A stretch of 64,000 bases of DNA from Candidatus Electrothrix communis (GCA_030644725.1 CP130629.1:3177501-3241500), one strand, 5' to 3'. Positions 9,251-18,769 are shown, counted from the first letter of the stretch. Notes: a model not told the origin generated them from the letters alone. Translations and numbers: made by a program.

Positions 9251-9937
9251 ATGACCGCTCTATCGAAAACCTGCATTATCGGCGACATCCACGGATGTCT
9301 GAAGTCGCTGCAAAAACTCATAAAACTGGTTGAGAAGGAAGCAGACACCTTTGTCTTTCTCGGTGATTATATCGACCGGGGATCAGAGTCAAAAGAAGTT
9401 ATCGATTATATTATTAATTTTAAAAAAAGACACCGAAACGTGATCACCCTTTTAGGGAATCACGAGATCATGCTGATCAATTATCTGAAAGGTTATGATG
9501 AAGGGACCTTCATACGAGCCGGTGGCAAAGAAACCTTGATCAGCTACGGAATCAAACCTAAAACAAAGGCGGAAAAGGTAGGAAAAATCTTTCCGGAAGA
9601 ACATATGAACTTCTTTCGAGAACTACCGCTCCTCTGGGAGGATGAGCACGGAATTTATGCCCATGCCGGTATTGAGCCGGGGGTGCATCTGACTCGTCAG
9701 GTGAGTAGCTACTGTCTCTGGGCCAGAGATGAATTCATCCGCACCCCGTATAAATTCACTAAGCCGGTCATCTTCGGTCACACGGTTTTTCGGGAACCGC
9801 TTATTCAAGAAAATAAAATTGGCATAGATACCGGCGCAGTCTACGGAGGAAAGCTCACCGCCCTGATCCTGCCGGAAAAAAGGTTTGTCTCTGTTGAGGG
9901 AGAAAAGTGCAGCTCCTCCCGTCTGTTCCGCAAATAA
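9251..9937 (+). CDS. PPP-family serine/threonine protein phosphatase (metallophosphoesterase)
   Basis: The metal-binding signature of the PPP family is complete: GDIHGCLKSL near the N-terminus, FLGDYIDRGS, LLGNHEIMLI, then YAHAGIEPG and IFGHTVF for the downstream His ligands, and GIDTGAVYGGKLTAL at the end. The 228-residue length fits bacterial PrpA-like phosphatases. The closely related symmetric Ap4A hydrolases (ApaH) are usually longer, so a protein or small-molecule phosphomonoesterase is preferred. It stands alone, convergent with eda. Confidence 0.88.
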   Translation: MTALSKTCIIGDIHGCLKSLQKLIKLVEKEADTFVFLGDYIDRGSESKEVIDYIINFKKRHRNVITLLGNHEIMLINYLKGYDEGTFIRAGGKETLISYGIKPKTKAEKVGKIFPEEHMNFFRELPLLWEDEHGIYAHAGIEPGVHLTRQVSSYCLWARDEFIRTPYKFTKPVIFGHTVFREPLIQENKIGIDTGAVYGGKLTALILPEKRFVSVEGEKCSSSRLFRK

Positions 9938-9949
9938 AATTACCCTTTT

Positions 9950-10600
9950 TCAAAGAGAGGGAGACGCCCCAGCCACCGCCTCTTGAGCCAACGCTGTTAT
10001 GGCTGACCAATCCTCTTGGGCAATTTTCTCCGACGGGACAAGCCAGGAGCCTCCAACACAGGCTACATTCTTAAGGGCGAGATATTCTCTGTAGTTTTGC
10101 GATGTAATTCCGCCAGTGGGACAAAAGGTCACCTGGGGAAAGGGACCGTGAAAGGATTTCAGCATCTGCACTCCGCCCGCTGCCTGGGCAGGGAAAAACT
10201 TCAACTCGGTCAGCCCTGCTTCCAGGGCCAGCATCAGCTCAGAGGCACTTGCCACCCCTGGAATCAGAGGGGTGGATTCTTGGCGGGCAACGACGAGAAG
10301 ATTGGGAGTCAGGCCCGGACTGATGGCGAAACGCCCCCCAACCTCTGCCACCGCATGCAGATCTCGTCCTGAAAGTACTGTTCCGGCTCCAACCAAGGCA
10401 TCGGGAACCTCCAATCGTATGCGGCGGATAGACTCAAGGGCCGCATCGCTGCGCAAGGTTATTTCCAGCACCTTGACCCCGCCTGCCAACAAGGCCTGGG
10501 CCAGAGGAACAGCATGATCAGGATTGCTGATCACAATCACCGGAATAACCGGCCCGCTTTTGAGAACATCCAAGGCGGATAGGCCTTTTTTTTCTGTCAC
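9950..10600 (-). CDS. eda: 2-dehydro-3-deoxy-phosphogluconate (KDPG) aldolase
   Basis: Splits KDPG into pyruvate and glyceraldehyde-3-phosphate, the last step of the Entner-Doudoroff pathway. The class I aldolase features are present: the catalytic Glu in VLEITLR, the Schiff-base Lys in ELKFFPA, and the phosphate-binding CPTGGI and CVGGSWLVP segments. Length 216 residues is normal. The start is a GTG at 10600 supported by AAAGGAGGAG just upstream. It is downstream of edd on the same strand, separated by a palindromic repeat, so the pair is probably co-transcribed. Confidence 0.95.
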   Translation of the reverse strand: MTEKKGLSALDVLKSGPVIPVIVISNPDHAVPLAQALLAGGVKVLEITLRSDAALESIRRIRLEVPDALVGAGTVLSGRDLHAVAEVGGRFAISPGLTPNLLVVARQESTPLIPGVASASELMLALEAGLTELKFFPAQAAGGVQMLKSFHGPFPQVTFCPTGGITSQNYREYLALKNVACVGGSWLVPSEKIAQEDWSAITALAQEAVAGASPSL

Positions 10601-10660
10601 TTACTCCTCCTTTACCTGGCAAAAGATTTGCCAAAAACAAGCTTCCCCTTTTCGGCATTT

Positions 10661-10721
10661 GTAGGGGCAGGCCCCTGTGCCTGCCCGCTATAACAAGGGC
10701 GAACACAGGGATTAGCCCCTA
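10661..10721. repeat. Imperfect palindromic repeat between edd and eda
   Basis: GTAGGGGC (10661-10668) is mirrored by GCCCCTAC (10714-10721), with an inner CCCCTGTG / CACAGGG pairing, so the 61 bp can fold into one long hairpin. It belongs to the GTAGGGGC family seen elsewhere in the window. On the minus strand its TAG is the stop codon of edd. Confidence 0.8.
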
Positions 10722-12542
10722 CGGTATGATCGCGCTTGCCCCTTCTTCCGCACCGGACAGGGCTCTGCGCAGAACATTAAAGAGCTGATGTCCCTGAGCC
10801 GCATAACGGGTCTTCAACTCCACGGCCTCACGTTCGGCCAGCTCATCCTCAGGAACTTTGAGTTCCAGCAGATTATGACGGGCATCCATGCAGATGAGAT
10901 CACCATCCTTCACCTTGGCCAGTAAACCACCTGCTGCGGCCTCTGGAGTGCAGTGGATGGCAAAGGGCACCTTGCCCGAAGCCCCGGAGAGTCTCCCGTC
11001 CGTGACCAGCCCGATCGTGTACCCCTGCTCCATACTGATTGCCAACCAGGTAATCAACTTATGCAGCTCAGGCATACCGTTGGCCCTTGGCCCTTGAAAA
11101 CGAAGCACTGCCACCAGATCTTGATTAAGCTGACCCGCCCGAAAGGCCTGTTCCACCTCCTGCTGGTTATGAAAAACCAGAGCCGGGGCCTCAACCAAGG
11201 TATCCTCTCCATCAGCTAAGGCAGAAATCTTCATAATCGCCCGGCCCAAATTGCCGGTCAGCAACTTGATTCCGCTGATCTCGGCAAAAGGCTTAGCCAT
11301 CGGAGCAATAATTGTCTGATCACCGCTCTGTTCCGGTCCGGCCTGCCAAACCGCCCTGCCCTTTTCCAGCACTGGTTGCTCCAGATATCTGCTCAAACCG
11401 GGGCCAGCCACGGTCTGCACATCTTCGTGGACCAGCCCACCCTCAAGGAGCTCCCGAATCAGCAGAGACATGCCGCCTGCCTGCTGAAAGGAGTTAATAT
11501 CTCCTGAGCCGTTGGGGTAGATCCGAACAAGCAGGGGCACAATGTCAGAAAGCTCGGCAAAATCATCCCAGTTGATTTGAATCCCAGCTGCCTTAGCAAT
11601 CGCCACCAAATGCATGGTCTCGTTAGTGGAACCACCTGTTGCCAACAGGCCGACCATAGCGTTGACTATAGATTTCTCACTGATAACCCGACCCAACGGG
11701 GTATATCCGCCATTGTCAGTATCTAGATGCGTCATACCGGTAATCCGGGCCGCTGCTGCCTTTGTCAGGGCAGTACGCAGCTCGGTCTCGGCATTAACAA
11801 AAGAGGCTCCGGGCAGATGGAGCCCCAGCATCTCCGCGATCAACTGATTGGAGTTGGCTGTACCGTAAAAAGTACATGTCCCTGGGCTATGGTAGGCCCG
11901 ACACTCCGAGGCCAGCAACTCTTCCTGCCCGACCTCTCCTTTGGCAAAGCGTTCCCGTACCTGATTCTTTTCCCGATTGCCGATACCGGATTGCATAGGA
12001 CCGCCCGGCACCAAGATCATGGGCAGATGGCCGTATTGCAGCCCACCCATGAGCAGACCGGGCATAATCTTATCACAGACGCCTAGGAGTAGGGCTCCGT
12101 CAAAGACGTTATGGGACAGGGCAATCACTGTGGACAGGGCGATCACATCCCGACTCATCAGGCTCAGGTCCATGCCCGGTTCTCCCTGGGTGACACCGTC
12201 GCACATGGCGGGCACGCCACCAGCAACCTGGGCATTCCCACCCGCTTCAGCCACCGCCTCCTTGATCAGATTCGGATAGCCCCCCAAGGGCTGGTGGGCC
12301 GAAACCACATCGTTATACGATGAGATAATCCCGATGTTAGGTGCCTTGTCATCAAGCAGGGCTGAACGGCAGGACGGGCAACCTGCCAGATCATGGGCAA
12401 GGTTGCTACTGGGCAGCTGATTCCGGAAAGAACTTTTTGGGCTTTTTCCGGCGGCCTCTTCCATCTGCTCTAAGTAGGCGGTACGACTTCTTCGGCTGCG
12501 CTCAATGATACGGCGGGTTACCTGCTCAACGGTTGTATGCAT
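10719..12542 (-). CDS. edd: Phosphogluconate dehydratase
   Basis: Dehydrates 6-phosphogluconate to KDPG, committing carbon to the Entner-Doudoroff pathway. It is a 607-residue IlvD/Edd-family enzyme. Visible signatures include the cysteines expected to hold the [4Fe-4S] cluster (AGCPSCRSALL, GVCDKIMPGLLMG, CTFYGTANSNQ) and the C-terminal GRLSGASGKVPFAIH motif. The final residues run into a palindromic repeat whose TAG supplies the stop, so the natural C-terminus may have been altered. It lies directly upstream of eda. Confidence 0.95.
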   Translation of the reverse strand: MHTTVEQVTRRIIERSRRSRTAYLEQMEEAAGKSPKSSFRNQLPSSNLAHDLAGCPSCRSALLDDKAPNIGIISSYNDVVSAHQPLGGYPNLIKEAVAEAGGNAQVAGGVPAMCDGVTQGEPGMDLSLMSRDVIALSTVIALSHNVFDGALLLGVCDKIMPGLLMGGLQYGHLPMILVPGGPMQSGIGNREKNQVRERFAKGEVGQEELLASECRAYHSPGTCTFYGTANSNQLIAEMLGLHLPGASFVNAETELRTALTKAAAARITGMTHLDTDNGGYTPLGRVISEKSIVNAMVGLLATGGSTNETMHLVAIAKAAGIQINWDDFAELSDIVPLLVRIYPNGSGDINSFQQAGGMSLLIRELLEGGLVHEDVQTVAGPGLSRYLEQPVLEKGRAVWQAGPEQSGDQTIIAPMAKPFAEISGIKLLTGNLGRAIMKISALADGEDTLVEAPALVFHNQQEVEQAFRAGQLNQDLVAVLRFQGPRANGMPELHKLITWLAISMEQGYTIGLVTDGRLSGASGKVPFAIHCTPEAAAGGLLAKVKDGDLICMDARHNLLELKVPEDELAEREAVELKTRYAAQGHQLFNVLRRALSGAEEGASAIIP

Positions 12543-12687
12543 GGTGTTTTTGTGAGAAAATTTTAAAAGGATACCGTCAGATTAACACAGCTCTCTTTCT
12601 GATGAAAGTATTTTCAGTATGTTGCCTACATCGTCTTTTTTCCTGATTACTGAACACATTGAACATTATTTGGTGTCCCCCTTTTCT

Positions 12688-13752
12688 TCACCGGAGTGTT
12701 TCCTGTTTTTCTCTAGAATGAGGCAGTAACAAGGTGAAGCGTGTTCCCTTTTCTATAAAACTCTGAATATCGATGGTGCCACCGAGAATAGTTACTCTTT
12801 CTCGTATGGTATTTAATCCCAGACAGCCTTTTTCTTGCCGACCGCCAGCCAAATTTGGCATGTCAAAGCCGCAACCAAAGTCGGTGATTTCAATACACAG
12901 GGAATCCGCCCTGTTGACAGTGTTAAAATTGACCTTTTTCGTACCGGAATGTTTTCCGATATTGTTTAAAATTTCCTGTAATATTCGATAAATTTGATGC
13001 TGATCGTATTTTGAAAAGTATTTCTGAACATGAATGCTGCCTAAAACGATTTCTATACCGTAATCTCGACTGAAGTTATCCAAGAATTCCTTAAGGGCCA
13101 AATCAAAGCCAAACTTTTCGATCACAACCGGCCAGAGATTTTGACAGATACTCCTGGTGCTTTCCAGCGTTTGTTGCAAAGTACTACTGATAATAGTGGC
13201 TGCTTCCTGCGTCTCCTCCCTATCATTCGACTCAAGCTGAAAGCAAAAATTATTGAACTGTAATTTCAATGCTATCAAATTTTGACCAATACCATCATGA
13301 AGCTCCATAGCAATACGTTTTCGTTCATTTTCCTGGGCGTCAATAAGTCTGGCAGAGAGACGTTTGTTTTCAAGGACAAGTAAAAAATTTTCGCTTGCCT
13401 TATCGAGAACTTGCAGCAAATCGTTCTCAACCCAAGGTTTAACGATATACTGGTAGATATGGCCCTTGTTGATTGCATCAATTATGTCAGCAACTTCCGT
13501 ATAGGCTGTTAAGACAATCCGAATTACATCCTTATTCTGTTTTTTAATATGTTGAAGCAACTCAACGCCTGTCATGCCGGGCATACGCTGGTCAGTAATA
13601 ACAATCGCAATACCGTCATTATCCTTAAAAATTTCGAGTGCTTCCCGTCCAGAGCTTGCTGTGTATATCTGATATTTTGCTCTAAAAGCAATTGTAAAAT
13701 TAGTTAAGTTGACCCTTTCATCATCAACATACAGCAGCTTTAATTTTGTCAA
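12688..13752 (-). CDS. Receiver domain fused to HisKA_3-type histidine kinase
   Basis: Residues 1-120 are a response-regulator receiver with acidic pair D10/D11, phospho-acceptor D54 in ITDQRMPGMTG and a conserved Lys in VKPW. Residues ~140-210 form a NarX/DegS-type dimerisation domain (RKRIAMELHDGIGQ, H152). The end is an HATPase domain (N box LQEILNNIGKHS, ITDFGCGFDMP, CLGLNTIRERV, GGTIDIQS). The usual order is inverted: receiver first, kinase second, with no membrane segment, so it is a cytosolic relay likely driven by the kinase encoded just upstream, which it overlaps by four bases. No output DNA-binding domain is present and no partner regulator lies nearby. Confidence 0.88.
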   Translation of the reverse strand: MTKLKLLYVDDERVNLTNFTIAFRAKYQIYTASSGREALEIFKDNDGIAIVITDQRMPGMTGVELLQHIKKQNKDVIRIVLTAYTEVADIIDAINKGHIYQYIVKPWVENDLLQVLDKASENFLLVLENKRLSARLIDAQENERKRIAMELHDGIGQNLIALKLQFNNFCFQLESNDREETQEAATIISSTLQQTLESTRSICQNLWPVVIEKFGFDLALKEFLDNFSRDYGIEIVLGSIHVQKYFSKYDQHQIYRILQEILNNIGKHSGTKKVNFNTVNRADSLCIEITDFGCGFDMPNLAGGRQEKGCLGLNTIRERVTILGGTIDIQSFIEKGTRFTLLLPHSREKQETLR

Positions 13753-15524
13753 AACGCTTCTCCTGATAACACCCTATCTTGAGATACTTCTATGGGGCTT
13801 ACCGGCAAAATAATTTCAAATACCGAACCGTTACCAATATCACTCCGCACTTTGATATCTCCACCATGCTGCCTGATAATTGAATATGATATACCAAGCC
13901 CTAGACCGGTTCCCTTGCCAACTTCTTTGTTGGTAAAAAAAGGATCGAAAATCTTTGGCATGTCATGCGCATGGATACCGCAGCCAGTGTCTGAAAAAAT
14001 GATATGAACATGTTCATTCCTCTGCTCTGTTTTGATCGTCAATTGTCCTGTCCCATCCATAGCCTGGATACCATTATTCATGATATTTAAAAATACTTGG
14101 CCCATTCGTCCCGGCAGACAATGAACGAGCGGAAGAGAGCCATAGTCACGATGAATGGTTATATTTTTCAATAATTTTTTATCAACATAATTGATCGTGG
14201 AATCAATGACTGTATGCACGTCAAGCGGGATTACTTTTTCTACATCTTCCCGTGAAAAAATTTTAAGATCACGGACGATACGAGTTGTACGCGTGGTTCC
14301 TTCTTCTATATTTTCCATGAGTTGATCGATGGTGAGAAAAATATCTTCATAAGAACATTTTTCTTTTACGACCCTTATTTCCTCAAATTTTTCATCCAGC
14401 ACATTGAATCCTCTTGATTTTTCAACTTCTTCATATCCGGTAAGAACCTCTTTCATATCATCTAAAGAGCGATGCAAAGAAGGCAGAGCCCCGGAGATAA
14501 AATTAACGGTATTATTGAGTTCATGCGCCACTCCAGCTACAAGCTGCCCCATGGCGGCAAGCTTTTCTTTCTGGATAAGTTGTTCCTGGGTTTCTTTTAA
14601 TCGCCTGAGTGCCTCAACAAGATGCGCGTTACTGCTCTTAAGTTTTTTTTGTCTCTGATAGAGCGCATCATTTGCCTTGGTGAGCTGGAGTGTTCGGCGC
14701 CTCACTTTCCCTTCAAGCCCTTCATTTAATTCACTAATGGTCCGGAATGATCTTTCAAGATCATCTACCATGTTGGTATAGGTTTCGGTCAGCACCTTCA
14801 GATCGTTAGGCTGTTCGGTTCCCTCTTCCCGCCTCCTTATTGTTAACAATAATTTTCTTAATGGTTTCGTTACATTATGCACAACAAAAAATATTGTCAA
14901 CATACTGACAAAGAAAAAGATCAGGACAGAGAAACCTATTTTAATAAAGATATTGCGCACACGTTCTTCAAAGAACTCTTTGGAAAGAACAACTGCTGCA
15001 TAGCCAACAAGCTCTTGTTCTGAGTTATTCTTTTCTTCATCAAAATACCAATCTTCTTCCTGGCTTGATGTTGCATTCAAAAAAATCTGTCCCCATAGTA
15101 TAAAACTATCCTCAGCTTCCATGCTCTGATGGCCACTCTTGTCATGTTGGTTGAGCACCGTTGGCATTTCCATGGGTTTTCCAATAACGCGTAATCTCCC
15201 GGTCAGGTCTTTCGTTTCTTGAAGAAGTACCTCCCAGTCTTTATTCCAAATAACCACCTCAAACACATCATCCAGCTCCAGCAGTCCCGACACCGGCGCA
15301 CGCATTTCATCTTTATTTTCAGTGAAAACAGCAAGCCCGATTGAATGGGCAAGCAGCTGTATAAGGATAGCCCCGTGGGCATCATAGGAAGTTCTATATG
15401 CTTTTTTCTGTATACTGATCAAGGCAATATTAAATAACGCTGCCATGCACATCATGGTCACAATCAGAAAAAGAACTATCTTGGCGCTCAAGCTCTTCGG
15501 CAAAACAAGAAAGCTGTTATTCAT
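13749..15524 (-). CDS. Membrane sensor histidine kinase (HAMP, HisKA, HATPase)
   Basis: A 591-residue kinase. A membrane helix near residues 13-35 and a second near 195-220 bracket a periplasmic sensor region, followed by HAMP and a long coiled coil. The HisKA box GQLVAGVAHELNNTVN contains the phospho-His; the HATPase has FLNIMNNGIQAM, FSDTGCGI, DPFFTNKEVGKGTGLGL and IIRQHGG. It overlaps the binding-protein gene upstream by eight bases and the receiver-kinase downstream by four, so the three form one translationally coupled unit. Confidence 0.9.
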   Translation of the reverse strand: MNNSFLVLPKSLSAKIVLFLIVTMMCMAALFNIALISIQKKAYRTSYDAHGAILIQLLAHSIGLAVFTENKDEMRAPVSGLLELDDVFEVVIWNKDWEVLLQETKDLTGRLRVIGKPMEMPTVLNQHDKSGHQSMEAEDSFILWGQIFLNATSSQEEDWYFDEEKNNSEQELVGYAAVVLSKEFFEERVRNIFIKIGFSVLIFFFVSMLTIFFVVHNVTKPLRKLLLTIRRREEGTEQPNDLKVLTETYTNMVDDLERSFRTISELNEGLEGKVRRRTLQLTKANDALYQRQKKLKSSNAHLVEALRRLKETQEQLIQKEKLAAMGQLVAGVAHELNNTVNFISGALPSLHRSLDDMKEVLTGYEEVEKSRGFNVLDEKFEEIRVVKEKCSYEDIFLTIDQLMENIEEGTTRTTRIVRDLKIFSREDVEKVIPLDVHTVIDSTINYVDKKLLKNITIHRDYGSLPLVHCLPGRMGQVFLNIMNNGIQAMDGTGQLTIKTEQRNEHVHIIFSDTGCGIHAHDMPKIFDPFFTNKEVGKGTGLGLGISYSIIRQHGGDIKVRSDIGNGSVFEIILPVSPIEVSQDRVLSGEAF

Positions 15525-16431
15525 CTGCCTCCTTCCTGTCCGCGATGGATATTCCTAACTTTGCAGTCATTGTGTGATTGATAATGGTTTTAACCGGAGG
15601 GTCAACAAGAGCTGTCTGCTCGGCCCCAACAGGATGGAACAGCATATCTATAGCCAACGCTGCAGCCTGCTTGGCCATCTCATCGGTATCGAATGTTACG
15701 GCGATTGTCGCTCCATGCGTAAGGAGTTTTTGAGAAAAAGTAAGCAGCGGAATTTTATTCCTGATTGAAAAAAGGACATAACTCTGAATGGTCATCTGAT
15801 TGGTAGCCGTGAGATCAGGCAGCATCCAGAGAAAATCCACCTTTCCACGTAAAGAATGTATTAACTCAGGAACTTCAGATATATTTTCAGTAGGCAGAGT
15901 GATAAATTCCAAGTCAGGTCTGGCCGCCTGCAACTGCTCTATAATTTTGCTGCTTCGCTTTGGGTCATAGACAAGTCCAACCCGTTTTACTTCGGGGAAG
16001 TAACGCGTCATTTCGTCCAACTGCACTTTCGGTGGCACGGACAGGCTCACTCCGGTTACAGGTCTTATCGTGTCAGTAATTGTTACCGGATGAATGACCA
16101 GTAGATGAACAACGGGAATATCAGGAACCAAGAGTGCGATTTTCAGCGCTTGGGCACCAAGGGCAAGGATCAAATCAGGGTGAATGCTTTGTATTTTACT
16201 TGCACAGCCTTCTTCATCGCCCCTAGTAATGACGACTTCCGTCATCTGGTTCGGTTGTATGGATTTTAGACCGCGCTGAGGACTACGCTTATCAAATTCA
16301 TCAATAAAAATATTTTGAATTTGCTGGTTAATTTTGCTTGTACTGCTCTTCAGTACCACTATCTCATAGCCAACGGCTCTACCTGCTAGGCTAAAAAAAG
16401 AAATAATGATAAGAAGGAGATATTTATTCAT
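15517..16431 (-). CDS. Periplasmic ABC-type substrate-binding protein (ABC_sub_bind family)
   Basis: The first ~22 residues are a signal peptide (KYLLLIIISFFSLAGRAVG). The body follows the ABC_sub_bind (DUF534-like) pattern: IQSIHPDLILALGAQA, DIPVVHLLVIHP, VKRVGLVYDP, VDFLWMLPDLTATN and GATIAVTFDTDEMAKQA. No ABC permease or ATPase genes are nearby; it is coupled to a two-component pair instead. A role as the ligand-sensing input of that kinase is inferred from the overlap with it. The ligand is unknown. Confidence 0.82.
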   Translation of the reverse strand: MNKYLLLIIISFFSLAGRAVGYEIVVLKSSTSKINQQIQNIFIDEFDKRSPQRGLKSIQPNQMTEVVITRGDEEGCASKIQSIHPDLILALGAQALKIALLVPDIPVVHLLVIHPVTITDTIRPVTGVSLSVPPKVQLDEMTRYFPEVKRVGLVYDPKRSSKIIEQLQAARPDLEFITLPTENISEVPELIHSLRGKVDFLWMLPDLTATNQMTIQSYVLFSIRNKIPLLTFSQKLLTHGATIAVTFDTDEMAKQAAALAIDMLFHPVGAEQTALVDPPVKTIINHTMTAKLGISIADRKEADE

Positions 16432-16672
16432 AAAGTAAAAAATTGGTGTGTTCTCTCGTGAGAAGAGGCTTTTTACTGTCCGAACGCAACAAATATAACA
16501 ATAGCTTTGTAAATAAATAGTTACAAGTAAATTTTACGCCAAATATCCGCTAGGGTTTGAAAAAAATATTCCTTGATAAAATATTAAAAGATATATTGGG
16601 TAGATTCGAGTACTATTTTTTTCAAATTCATCATTCTCAAAAAAAATGGCGTTGTAAAAAATCGATCTACTG

Positions 16673-18586
16673 ATGAAAAATGATTACCTGCTCGCTGCCT
16701 TATTGCTCCTCACAACCTTTCTTGCAGTCCCACCTGCTCTGGCTGATAATAACACGCGTCGGGAAGACAAATTCCTGAAGGAGTGGTATATTGAAGATGA
16801 ACAGGTTGAAACGGCTACCCGCTCTCCCAAACCCATGGCTCAGGTGGCGGAAAATGTAACCATCGTTACCGCCGAAGAGATTGAGGCCATGCATGCCCAT
16901 ACCCTGGCAGAGATTCTCAACCGGCAGTCCGGGGTATTTGTCAATTTCTTTGGTCAGGATTTCCTTGGAGACTCAACTCTCCGTCTTATAGGAACTGGCC
17001 GGCACCATGTGTTACTGCTTCTTGACGGGGTGCGTTTAAACCTTAATTCAACTGGTAGCGCCTTAACTCATTTTATCCCTCTAGGTATTATCAAACGTAT
17101 TGAAATCATCAAGGGGGCCGCCTCATCTACTTGGGGCTCTGCCCTGGGTGGCGTGGTCAATATTATCACCAAGGATGTTGGTAAAAACAATAGACCAACC
17201 GGAAATGTTGATGTCAGTTATGGTGAATGGAACAGTCGTGATGTTTCAGCCGATGTGGCTGGAAAGGTGAAAGCCCTTGGCTATTATCTCTATGCTGGTA
17301 ATATTGATTCGGAGGGTCTACGCCTTGATCGCTACGCTGAAAGAAACTCCTTATACGGCAAAATACAGCTCCAATTGCCCCGCAGTTCGCGTCTGACTTT
17401 CACCGCTGGCTACAGTGATCCTTTCAATAAAAGTCTTAACTGGGAGGATGCCTGGGGGATTGCTGATCTTAATATCTATGAAGATATTGAGCATCAAAAT
17501 ATCTGGGGTACACTGTTTTTTGACACTGAAATAACACAAAATCTCTCCCTCCATCTTTCCGGTCAACATTTTAATAATACTTTTGCAATTGAAAGGTATT
17601 CCTTGGGGATTGGGCTGGGTGGACCCCAGGGTGACCTGATCTTTGGAGAAGAATGGGCGGATGAGATTAACTCCTTTATTGGTCGACTCACCTGGGCAAG
17701 AGAATCTTTTACCGCCAACCTCGGTTTTGAGTCAAGCCGTAGCGAAATGAACTATGCAAGCCGATCAGGATCCTTCTTTGAAGGACCGTCATTAACAGAA
17801 GATGAACCGGTAGCAGAGGATCGGCACGGCCTATACGCTAATCTCACATACGTTAAAGGCAATTTCTCCATTACCCCTGGCTTACGCTATGACGACCACT
17901 CCAATTCAGAGGAATCGGTAAATCCTTCCTTGGGCCTTACCTATCTGCTTTGCCCCGCTACCCTGTTCAGGGGCTCTATTGCCAAGGGGTTTTCAGCCCC
18001 TTATCTGGCTGCCTCTTCTCACTCCCCAGACCTTCAACCAGAAAATACCTGGACCTACCAAGCCGGAATAGAAACCGGTCGTATTCCCTCTCTTCACCTT
18101 AAGGGGACGATCTTTCATCAAGATATTGAAGATGCCTGGGAGTTGACTGTACCATGGATCAATACCGGCACCTCCCGTCTCAATGGTTTTGAGTTTGAGG
18201 CAAAAACTGCTTCCTACTTTGATTTAAGCCTGACCGGCAATTTTACCTATATTAAAGGGAAAAACAAAATAACTGAGAGCAACACCTGGGTTGATGATGA
18301 GACCTCTACCGGCAACCTCATTCTTACCTACTATAACACTGCATATGGCTTGAGGGCAGAACTTGCCAGCCACTATTACAGGATGAATGATCTCGTAACC
18401 AATGAAAAGCCCGAACATGGTACTTTTCTCTGGGAGGTTCTCATTGCAAAAAACTTTGATGTCTTATCCCGCAGTGGTGAAATTTACCTGAAAGGGCATA
18501 ATATCTTTAACGGGGAGCAATACTTTGATGTAGACTATCCCAACCCAGAACGATGGCTGGAAGCAGGGCTTGCTCTTAAATTTTAA
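16673..18586 (+). CDS. TonB-dependent outer-membrane receptor
   Basis: A 637-residue receptor for energised uptake across the outer membrane. Residues 1-24 are a signal peptide ending ...PPALA. The plug domain shows AENVTIVTAEEIEAM, LAEILNRQSGVF, VLLLLDGVRLN and the IEIIKGAASSTWGSALGGVVNIIT segment. The remainder has beta-barrel features (FRGSIAKGFSAPYL, LQPENTWTYQAGIETG) and ends with aromatic Phe after ALK, as barrels do. Overall it is closest in feel to BtuB/vitamin-type receptors, but no cobalamin riboswitch was seen upstream, so the substrate is open. It is followed in 84 bp by a peptide gene and a radical SAM maturase. Confidence 0.9.
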   Translation: MKNDYLLAALLLLTTFLAVPPALADNNTRREDKFLKEWYIEDEQVETATRSPKPMAQVAENVTIVTAEEIEAMHAHTLAEILNRQSGVFVNFFGQDFLGDSTLRLIGTGRHHVLLLLDGVRLNLNSTGSALTHFIPLGIIKRIEIIKGAASSTWGSALGGVVNIITKDVGKNNRPTGNVDVSYGEWNSRDVSADVAGKVKALGYYLYAGNIDSEGLRLDRYAERNSLYGKIQLQLPRSSRLTFTAGYSDPFNKSLNWEDAWGIADLNIYEDIEHQNIWGTLFFDTEITQNLSLHLSGQHFNNTFAIERYSLGIGLGGPQGDLIFGEEWADEINSFIGRLTWARESFTANLGFESSRSEMNYASRSGSFFEGPSLTEDEPVAEDRHGLYANLTYVKGNFSITPGLRYDDHSNSEESVNPSLGLTYLLCPATLFRGSIAKGFSAPYLAASSHSPDLQPENTWTYQAGIETGRIPSLHLKGTIFHQDIEDAWELTVPWINTGTSRLNGFEFEAKTASYFDLSLTGNFTYIKGKNKITESNTWVDDETSTGNLILTYYNTAYGLRAELASHYYRMNDLVTNEKPEHGTFLWEVLIAKNFDVLSRSGEIYLKGHNIFNGEQYFDVDYPNPERWLEAGLALKF

Positions 18587-18670
18587 ATTGACCTTTTCGT
18601 CTCTTATCTGTTAGGTTAAGTTGTTGTGCTAATCGCTTTACTCAACTTTACGGCCTGAAGGAGGCACAGG

Positions 18671-18769
18671 ATGAAGAAAAAATTGATCGTTCTCAAGAAA
18701 GGAAAAAATGTTAGAATCGTAGCTGCTACGGGTGATTGTTGTTCAGGTGGGCCCTCTTCTTCCAAATAA
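18671..18769 (+). CDS. Candidate RiPP precursor peptide, 32 aa
   Basis: A short ORF begins at ATG 18671 behind a strong AAGGAGG ribosome-binding site (~18657-18663) and ends at TAA 18767-18769. The N-terminal half is Lys-rich (MKKKLIVLKKGKNVRIVAAT) and looks like a leader. The C-terminal DCCSGGPSSSK holds two adjacent Cys followed by Gly-Gly-Pro and Ser and looks like a core. An intrinsic terminator follows 25 bp later and a radical SAM/SPASM protein begins 69 bp later. The setting, strong initiation signal and composition support a ribosomally made peptide modified by that enzyme. I do not recognise the family. Confidence 0.72.
   Translation: MKKKLIVLKKGKNVRIVAATGDCCSGGPSSSK

Noticed and set aside
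11205-11215. GTATCCTCTCC match to the ISa terminal repeat
   Set aside because: Only 11 bases, inside the conserved coding sequence of edd, with no partner repeat.
16432-16672. Cobalamin riboswitch before the TonB receptor
   Set aside because: No B12-box-like sequence or suitable fold was visible in this AT-rich gap.
18737-18742. Selenocysteine in the candidate peptide
   Set aside because: Both codons are TGT (Cys); there is no in-frame TGA, so a selenopeptide is not supported.
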